Assembly (NCBI GenBank): GCA_029573925.1
Contig: JAKQBV010000245.1
Span: 1 to 16,920 of the forward strand
Reading direction: 5' to 3'
Length of the DNA: 16,920 nucleotides
Source of the DNA: a bacterium
GTDB taxonomy: Bacteria; UBP15; UBA6099
In this document: positions 12,823-16,920 of the stretch, piece by piece
Layout: each line of letters starts with the position of its first letter
Numbering within the stretch: the stretch's first letter is position 1
The notes under the pieces: model-generated
Seen by the model: the letters and a program-made list of their open reading frames with translations, nothing else
Databases searched by the model: none
Told to the model about the DNA's origin: nothing
Program-made: the position numbers and the translations under genes

Positions 12823-13473
12823 ATGCCGTATTCAAGAAAACATCATCTCGAAATCGAAGCGGGCGCTGGAAAAGCCCTTCAAGGGATAGACTTGCCCGCA
12901 AGAGCGCGGACGCTCGGATTTCAAATTGTCGAAAAACCGGACGCCTCGAAAAAAATCATCGTCGACTATCTGGGCCGCAGGGTCTATCTCGACCCCGCAA
13001 CACTGAAAACAGCCGACGCCGGCGGACGCCCTCTCCCCCTCCAGATGAGAACCATCCTGTTCCACTATCTGCTAAACGAGACCGCCGCGCCCCTCGCGGG
13101 CGAATTCATCCCGCTCAGAAAAATCCCGGAAATGATGAACTACGCCGAAGTCATAAGACGCCGCTCGGAAATCTTCCTGATTAGAGCTTTCGGAAAGAAG
13201 CCGGAGCTTTTCTTCGACATCATCCCCAAAGTGGACGGCGCTCGCGTGGACATCGGCGACGCCGCCGTCAGGCTATTCCCCCTTCCTCTCGTCCCGATGC
13301 TCGTGGCGATTCACGGCGAGGACGAGGGCATCCCAGCCGAAGCTTCCGTCATGTTCGACCGCTCGGCTCCTTCCATGCTTCACCTCGAAGACCTTGTGGT
13401 CATCGCCGAGCTTGTCTCTCATAAACTCGTGAATTTGACCGCGTCAGAGAACGCGTCGAGGCCCGCTTCATGA
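12823..13473 (+). CDS. DUF3786 family protein
   Basis: This 216-residue soluble protein with no Cys matches what I recall of DUF3786, found mainly in anaerobes and of unknown function. Recognisable blocks are IVDYLGRRVYLDP near 46-58, MRTILFHYLLNETAAPLAGE near 74-93, GDAAVRLFPLPLVPMLVAIH and EASVMFDRSAPSMLHLEDLV. A TTG one codon upstream is in frame but the ATG is preferred. There is no Shine-Dalgarno. TAAAAT at 12811-12816 lies 6 nt before the ATG, so the message may be leaderless. Its stop overlaps the start of the periplasmic binding protein by ATGA, pointing to co-translation and a shared process. It is divergent from the B12-dependent mutase. A link to corrinoid or metal metabolism is conceivable but unproven. 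Confidence 0.82.
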   Translation: MPYSRKHHLEIEAGAGKALQGIDLPARARTLGFQIVEKPDASKKIIVDYLGRRVYLDPATLKTADAGGRPLPLQMRTILFHYLLNETAAPLAGEFIPLRKIPEMMNYAEVIRRRSEIFLIRAFGKKPELFFDIIPKVDGARVDIGDAAVRLFPLPLVPMLVAIHGEDEGIPAEASVMFDRSAPSMLHLEDLVVIAELVSHKLVNLTASENASRPAS

Positions 13474-14426
13474 CCCGCAAACCTTATTTGCTCTCCAGAA
13501 GCATTCTTTCGCGCTCGTCTCTTCTCAGCATCTTGTCTTTCGCGGCGTTTTTTTTGCTCTTATCTCCCTCCGCTCTTTCATCCGATAATTCTGATAAGCA
13601 GCCGTCTTTAGTGTGCGGCGTCAGATTCAGCGAGTCCGGCAGGCACGACGTTTTTGTAAAATCCATGGCCTCCAATTTTTTTTCCCGCATCGCCGAAAAA
13701 AAAGGCGTCGACGTCGAAGTCAGGTGGTACACTGACGACGAGAGCCTGTTCAGGGACCTCCGTTCAGGCGATCTGAATTTTTTCTATTACCATAAAAAAA
13801 TAGCTTTCGGCCCTCTCGAAAGCTCCTCGTTTCATCCGTGGTTGAGATACGAATTCCTCGGCTCGTTCAAGGACAGAGCGTGTTTATACGTCAGAAAAAA
13901 CGGAGATATAAAAAAACTGTCCCGCCTCGAAGGAAAAAAACTAGCGATCCAGCCCGAACTCAACGAATACGCTTCGCTGCGAAACATCATCGGCAAAAAG
14001 CCTCAGGACTTCTTCTCTTCGGTTCTGCTTAACGGAGACGCCGAGGAATCGCTTGCTTTATTGCTGAAAGGCGACGCAGACGCCGCTTTCGTTTTTAAGT
14101 CTAACGTCAGCTTTATGAAAATCTCGAACAATCATTCAATCAACTCAATCAGGGAATTATCGTGCTCGTCGCCTCTCGAATTCCCGCCTGTGTATATCGT
14201 CGATGGAACGCCTGAGGAGATTGCAGACAGCATAAGGAAAATGGCGGTCTCCGCCCACGAAAGCGAAGACATGGCCGATTTCAGGCCCTTGTTCAAAACA
14301 TACGGTTTCAGATTCGCCGCAGCGGCGGAAAGCGATTTTTCAAACATCGATAGATTTATGGCCGATGCTGAAACAAAAGGCTGGAACGCCGATTTCGAAG
14401 AGTGGTTGTCTTCGGTCGAGCATTAA
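13470..14426 (+). CDS. Periplasmic substrate-binding protein, PhnD/type-2 PBP-like, orphan
   Basis: This 318-residue exported protein has a Sec signal peptide: a basic start, a hydrophobic core at about 17-33, and probable cleavage near SALSS around residue 38. The mature part resembles the phosphate/phosphite/phosphonate-type (PhnD) binding fold. It opens with a strand reading VCGVRFSESG, then has a FRDLRSGDLNFFYYHKK block, a KLSRLEGKKLAIQPELNEYA hinge, and SLALLLKGDADAAFVFKSN, the typical second-domain motif. No permease or ATPase gene is adjacent. It starts inside the stop codon of the DUF3786 gene and is followed after 42 nt by the His-rich protein. The ligand is unknown; anion, small organic or metal complex are all open. 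The family call is by overall pattern, not by a decisive motif. Confidence 0.65.
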   Translation: MTRKPYLLSRSILSRSSLLSILSFAAFFLLLSPSALSSDNSDKQPSLVCGVRFSESGRHDVFVKSMASNFFSRIAEKKGVDVEVRWYTDDESLFRDLRSGDLNFFYYHKKIAFGPLESSSFHPWLRYEFLGSFKDRACLYVRKNGDIKKLSRLEGKKLAIQPELNEYASLRNIIGKKPQDFFSSVLLNGDAEESLALLLKGDADAAFVFKSNVSFMKISNNHSINSIRELSCSSPLEFPPVYIVDGTPEEIADSIRKMAVSAHESEDMADFRPLFKTYGFRFAAAAESDFSNIDRFMADAETKGWNADFEEWLSSVEH

Positions 14427-14468
14427 ATATAACGGGCCTGACGCATGTCGGGACCATCGGAGGGTGAA

Positions 14469-14867
14469 ATGAAAGACAAACACGAACATTCGCATTGCCA
14501 TGAGCACGAGCATTCTCACAGTCACGCTCACGAGCGCGAACACTGCCATGAACACGAGCACGATAGCGACGGCGGCCATCAGCACGACCACGCTCACGAA
14601 AACCTTCATGAGGGCGGCGGCGCTCACTCTCACGAGCATTCATCCGGCAGTTCCGACGCCCCGGCGTCCTCGGACGAAAACAAAAAACTCAAGATTCGCA
14701 TCGAGCGCTGGATGGAACACAACAGGGAGCATCAGGAATCTTTGGAGGAATGGGCTGCGAAAGCCCGCGGCATGGGCCTTTCGGACGCGGCGGACTCTCT
14801 GGCTAAATCAGCCGAGGCTATGTCCGCCTCTGTGTCCGAACTGAAAAAAGCTCTCGCGGCGTTCTGA
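14469..14867 (+). CDS. Histidine-rich putative metal-binding protein with C-terminal helical domain
   Basis: The product has 132 residues in two parts. Residues 5-57 contain about 21 His and 2 Cys, mostly as HEH, HSH and HAH alternations with Glu, Asp and Ser, the composition of Ni/Co/Zn storage or chaperone segments such as those of HypB or SlyD. After a Ser/Ala/Asp linker, residues from about 72 form a helical domain beginning KKLKIRIERWMEHNREHQES, followed by amphipathic heptad-like helices. There is no signal peptide. I chose ATG 14469 because GGAGG lies 5 nt before it; an ATG at 14445 would add eight residues and has no good SD. It follows the binding protein by 42 nt, so they are likely co-transcribed. 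Metal identity and function are unknown. Confidence 0.8.
   Translation: MKDKHEHSHCHEHEHSHSHAHEREHCHEHEHDSDGGHQHDHAHENLHEGGGAHSHEHSSGSSDAPASSDENKKLKIRIERWMEHNREHQESLEEWAAKARGMGLSDAADSLAKSAEAMSASVSELKKALAAF
14481..14639 (+). repeat. Low-complexity His-codon repeat
   Basis: This is an imperfect short-period repeat of CAY-GAR-CAY and CAY-TCN-CAY type codons inside the His-rich gene. Both CAC and CAT are mixed irregularly, so it is kept by protein-level selection rather than being a fresh DNA expansion, though length variation between strains would be expected. Confidence 0.6.
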
Positions 14868-14872
14868 TTGTC

Positions 14873-14926
14873 GCGCCGGCCTGAGTTTATCCCGCATTCG
14901 CCCGCGCGCCTCCGGCGCTATATAAT
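14873..14926 (+). promoter_or_regulatory. Candidate promoter with inverted repeat ahead of the membrane-protein gene
   Basis: A perfect TATAAT (14921-14926) lies 54 nt before the ATG at 14981. The -35 is weak (TTCGCC at 14897-14902, 18-nt spacer). A 7-bp inverted repeat GCGCCGG/CCGGCGC (14873-14879 and 14912-14918) brackets the -35 zone. It may be an operator, or the stem of a weak terminator for the His-rich gene upstream. Both readings are tentative. Confidence 0.4.
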
Positions 14927-14980
14927 TACTTTCGCGCTCGGCCGCTATTCAGTAATATCAATCCGGGCGCGCGGATCGAA

Positions 14981-16003
14981 ATGATTAAACTGTCTTTCAA
15001 AATATTCGCAGTCCTCACTGTCGCCTTTTTCATCCTCGCGGCCGGCGTTTTTATCGCGGTCAAAACCAACCCGCCGGAATACATCGTCAGCGACGTCATC
15101 GTGGACGGCGTCTATCCAACCGCGCGCGAACACCTCAGAGGCAAATTAATCAGGATGCTCTTGGACCTCGAAAGCGGCAAAGACATCCAAGAGTTCGAAA
15201 TCACTGAAATCGAGGCGAACGCCTATATCCGCCAGATGTTCGACAACTTCATAACCCCCAGCGGAATGCCCATCGCCACAGACCCTTATCTCTTCATGAG
15301 CCCGGGCAAGTTGAAGTTGCGTTTTGACATTCCTTTCGGAAACATGATGGAGTTCATCGGAAATAAAATGGACGACATGGCTCTTGACGACAACCTCAAG
15401 GCCATAGCGACTGAAAAAGGCTCCCGCTCCAAGATGACTATAACCGTTATCGTCCGGGTCTATTGGGTCGAAAAGGAAAGCCGCCCTTTTTTCTATCTTG
15501 ATAAAATTTACATCGGCGCGCTCCCGGTCGCCATCCCGCTGGCTCTCGCGGAATACCAACAGCAGTTCAACGACAATATTTGGGGCGGATACGAGCGGAA
15601 CATGTCCAGCATCCCCGTTTACATCAAGAAAATCGAAGCGCGCGATAAAATCTTCCGCTTCGACCTTGAGCCGCGCGTGACTCCCGAATACTCTTTCGCC
15701 CGCCAGTCCGAAAAGTTCCTTCAGGCCAATCCGGAACTGGGGCGCGCCATGGATAGCAAAAACTGCCTCTACGGCTGCACTCAAGAGGAATGGGACGCTC
15801 TTCAGAAGTACCACTCCGAACTGAAGACTCTCGGAGCGCGGGACATCAAAATGACGGACGCCGTGCGCGCTCAGGCTATGGTAAACATGATGAAGAGAAG
15901 AGACGCCGAACGCAGGGAGAACCCTTTCGAGCGCCGCAAGGAATACGAGCCTGAGACCGAACCGGACGTCATTATCTATCCTGAACGTTACGAAGGAATG
16001 TGA
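14981..16003 (+). CDS. Membrane-anchored protein of unknown family
   Basis: I do not recognise this 340-residue protein. A short basic start and one hydrophobic segment at about residues 8-28 suggest an inner-membrane anchor with the rest outside the cytoplasm, or an uncleaved signal. The body has alternating strands. ITVIVRVYWVEKESRPFFYL and the adjoining LDKIYIGALPVAIPLALAEY look like a beta-rich lipid-binding or YpmS/DUF2140-like fold, but the resemblance is weak. A CLYGC pair of cysteines lies near residue 264-268. The C-terminal third is charged, with Arg/Glu-rich ERRENPFERRKEYEPETEPD. It lies between the His-rich gene and clpC and has its own -10 box, so it is probably an independent unit. 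Confidence 0.75.
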   Translation: MIKLSFKIFAVLTVAFFILAAGVFIAVKTNPPEYIVSDVIVDGVYPTAREHLRGKLIRMLLDLESGKDIQEFEITEIEANAYIRQMFDNFITPSGMPIATDPYLFMSPGKLKLRFDIPFGNMMEFIGNKMDDMALDDNLKAIATEKGSRSKMTITVIVRVYWVEKESRPFFYLDKIYIGALPVAIPLALAEYQQQFNDNIWGGYERNMSSIPVYIKKIEARDKIFRFDLEPRVTPEYSFARQSEKFLQANPELGRAMDSKNCLYGCTQEEWDALQKYHSELKTLGARDIKMTDAVRAQAMVNMMKRRDAERRENPFERRKEYEPETEPDVIIYPERYEGM

Positions 16004-16052
16004 GCCGACCGCCCCCCGTCCGCCCATTATTTCATCGCCCGGCCCTTTATTG

Positions 16053-16081
16053 TGGAAATGTTGTTTGTCATTAACTATAAT
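16053..16081 (+). promoter_or_regulatory. Candidate promoter of clpC
   Basis: TGGAAA (16053-16058, 4 of 6 to the -35 consensus) and TATAAT (16076-16081, perfect) are spaced by exactly 17 nt. The start would lie near 16088, leaving a leader of about 50 nt with a small CGGCG-TTC-CGCCG hairpin at 16093-16105. No CIRCE or CtsR-type operator is evident. Confidence 0.6.
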
Positions 16082-16135
16082 TAGCGCAGGCTCGGCGTTC
16101 CGCCGGACTTATAACAACTAATGGAGATTCTCAAA

Positions 16136-16920
16136 ATGTGGGATAAATTCACAGAGCACGCTAGGAAAGTGATAATTCTTGCGCAGGGCAAAGCCGAAGA
16201 GTTGAACCACAACTACGTGGACACCGAGCACGTGCTGTACGCCCTGATTCAGGACAGGGAGAGTTTCGCTGTCAAAGTCGCCCTCGGCCTCGGCGTCGAT
16301 GTGGATTCGCTCGTGAACGCGCTCACGGATATGTTCGTGCCCGAGCGCAAAGGCAGGGCGCGCGAAATCGCTTTCACTCCCAGTTCGAAAAAAGTCCTCG
16401 AACTCTCCTTCGAGGAGGCGCGGGGTCTGGGCCACGCCCATATAGGAACCGAGCACCTGCTCCTCGGCCTCGTCAGAGAGGGCGAAGGCGTCGCCGCCAA
16501 GATGCTCATCGAACGCGGCGTGGCTCTGGACAAGGCGCGCCAGCAGGTGATTAACCTCCTCGAAGGCGAATCCGCCCCCATGCCCGCGCAAAGCAAGAAA
16601 AGAAAATCCAAGGCCTCCTTCCTCGACGAGTTCAGCCGCGACCTCACAGAACTGGCCAGAGACACCAAACTCGACCCCGTAGTGGGCCGCGACCTTGAAA
16701 TCGAGCGCGTCATCCAGATTCTCAGCAAACGCACCAAAAACAACCCGGTGCTGATCGGCGACCCCGGCGTAGGCAAAACCGCCATCGTCGAAGGCCTCGC
16801 CCAGCAAATCGTCAAAAGAGAAGTCCCTTCCATTCTTTACGACAAGAGAGTGCTCTCCCTCGACCTTGCGGGACTCGTGGCCGGCACTAAATACAGAGGG
16901 GAATTCGAAGAGCGCCTCAA
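16136..16920 (+). CDS. clpC: ATP-dependent Clp protease ATP-binding subunit ClpC, 5' part
   Basis: ClpC is an AAA+ unfoldase that feeds substrates to ClpP. The 261 visible codons cover the two Clp_N repeats (FTEHARKVIILAQGKAEEL at 5-23, with YVDTEHVLYAL, and the second with HIGTEHLLLGLVREGEG at 102-118), a basic linker and the start of AAA domain D1. D1 shows VVGRDLEIERVIQIL, Walker A GDPGVGKT at 208-215 and the pore-loop KYRG at 252-255. The gene runs off the right edge. I chose ATG 16136 because GGAG precedes it by 9 nt; an in-frame ATG at 16121 has no SD. The repeat sequence with HIGTEHLLLGL is typical of ClpC rather than ClpA or ClpB. mcsA/mcsB are not upstream. Confidence 0.95.
   Translation, partial: MWDKFTEHARKVIILAQGKAEELNHNYVDTEHVLYALIQDRESFAVKVALGLGVDVDSLVNALTDMFVPERKGRAREIAFTPSSKKVLELSFEEARGLGHAHIGTEHLLLGLVREGEGVAAKMLIERGVALDKARQQVINLLEGESAPMPAQSKKRKSKASFLDEFSRDLTELARDTKLDPVVGRDLEIERVIQILSKRTKNNPVLIGDPGVGKTAIVEGLAQQIVKREVPSILYDKRVLSLDLAGLVAGTKYRGEFEERL

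Noticed and set aside
15146..16027. Long antisense frame (293 codons) opposite the membrane-protein gene
   Set aside because: It is a GC-driven mirror frame with unnatural composition and no start signal. The plus frame has a membrane anchor and a -10 box.
16060..16135. CIRCE or CtsR operator for clpC
   Set aside because: The only inverted repeat there is a 5-bp GC hairpin, and no GGTCAAA-type heptads are present.
16118..16807. Minus-strand frame of 229 codons across clpC
   Set aside because: It is the mirror of the Clp_N and AAA coding sequence, which is unmistakable on the plus strand.

Overview
The window looks like a piece of a GC-rich bacterial chromosome made up mostly of core genes. 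I see no phage, transposon, integron, CRISPR or tRNA signal. The genus cannot be read from the sequence. Several things fit an anaerobic or fermentative lineage of deep or candidate-phylum type: a DUF503/YlxP gene in the nusA-infB cluster, a ClpC-type (McsA/B-less) unfoldase, a B12-dependent methylmalonyl-CoA mutase catalytic chain, and a DUF3786 protein. That placement is inference.

Left two thirds (1-9800, all minus strand): the conserved transcription/translation cluster read right to left as nusA, infB, ylxP (DUF503), rbfA, nrnA-type DHH phosphoesterase, truB, ribF, rpsO, pnp. A near-consensus promoter (TTTACA-N17-TATAAT) sits ahead of nusA. It drives a leader of about 140 nt that contains a textbook intrinsic terminator before the nusA start, so the cluster is probably controlled by attenuation. 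rimP is missing upstream of nusA, and ylxR/rplGA are missing between nusA and infB. ribF is cut by one in-frame TAA exactly between its two enzyme domains, with an ATG 3 nt later. rpsO has its own promoter inside the end of ribF and its own terminator, so rpsO and pnp are probably separate transcripts. The pnp leader carries two stable hairpins.

Right third (9800-16920): a plus-strand membrane-anchored metallophosphoesterase converges on a minus-strand methylmalonyl-CoA mutase large chain, separated by a hairpin-rich terminator region. Divergent from the mutase is a plus-strand set: a DUF3786 protein, an orphan PhnD-like periplasmic binding protein joined to it by an ATGA overlap, and a small extremely His-rich protein. 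This trio is the least understood module and may concern metal or cofactor handling. Next come a membrane-anchored protein of unknown family with its own perfect -10 box, and the first 261 codons of clpC, which runs off the right edge. pnp runs off the left edge.
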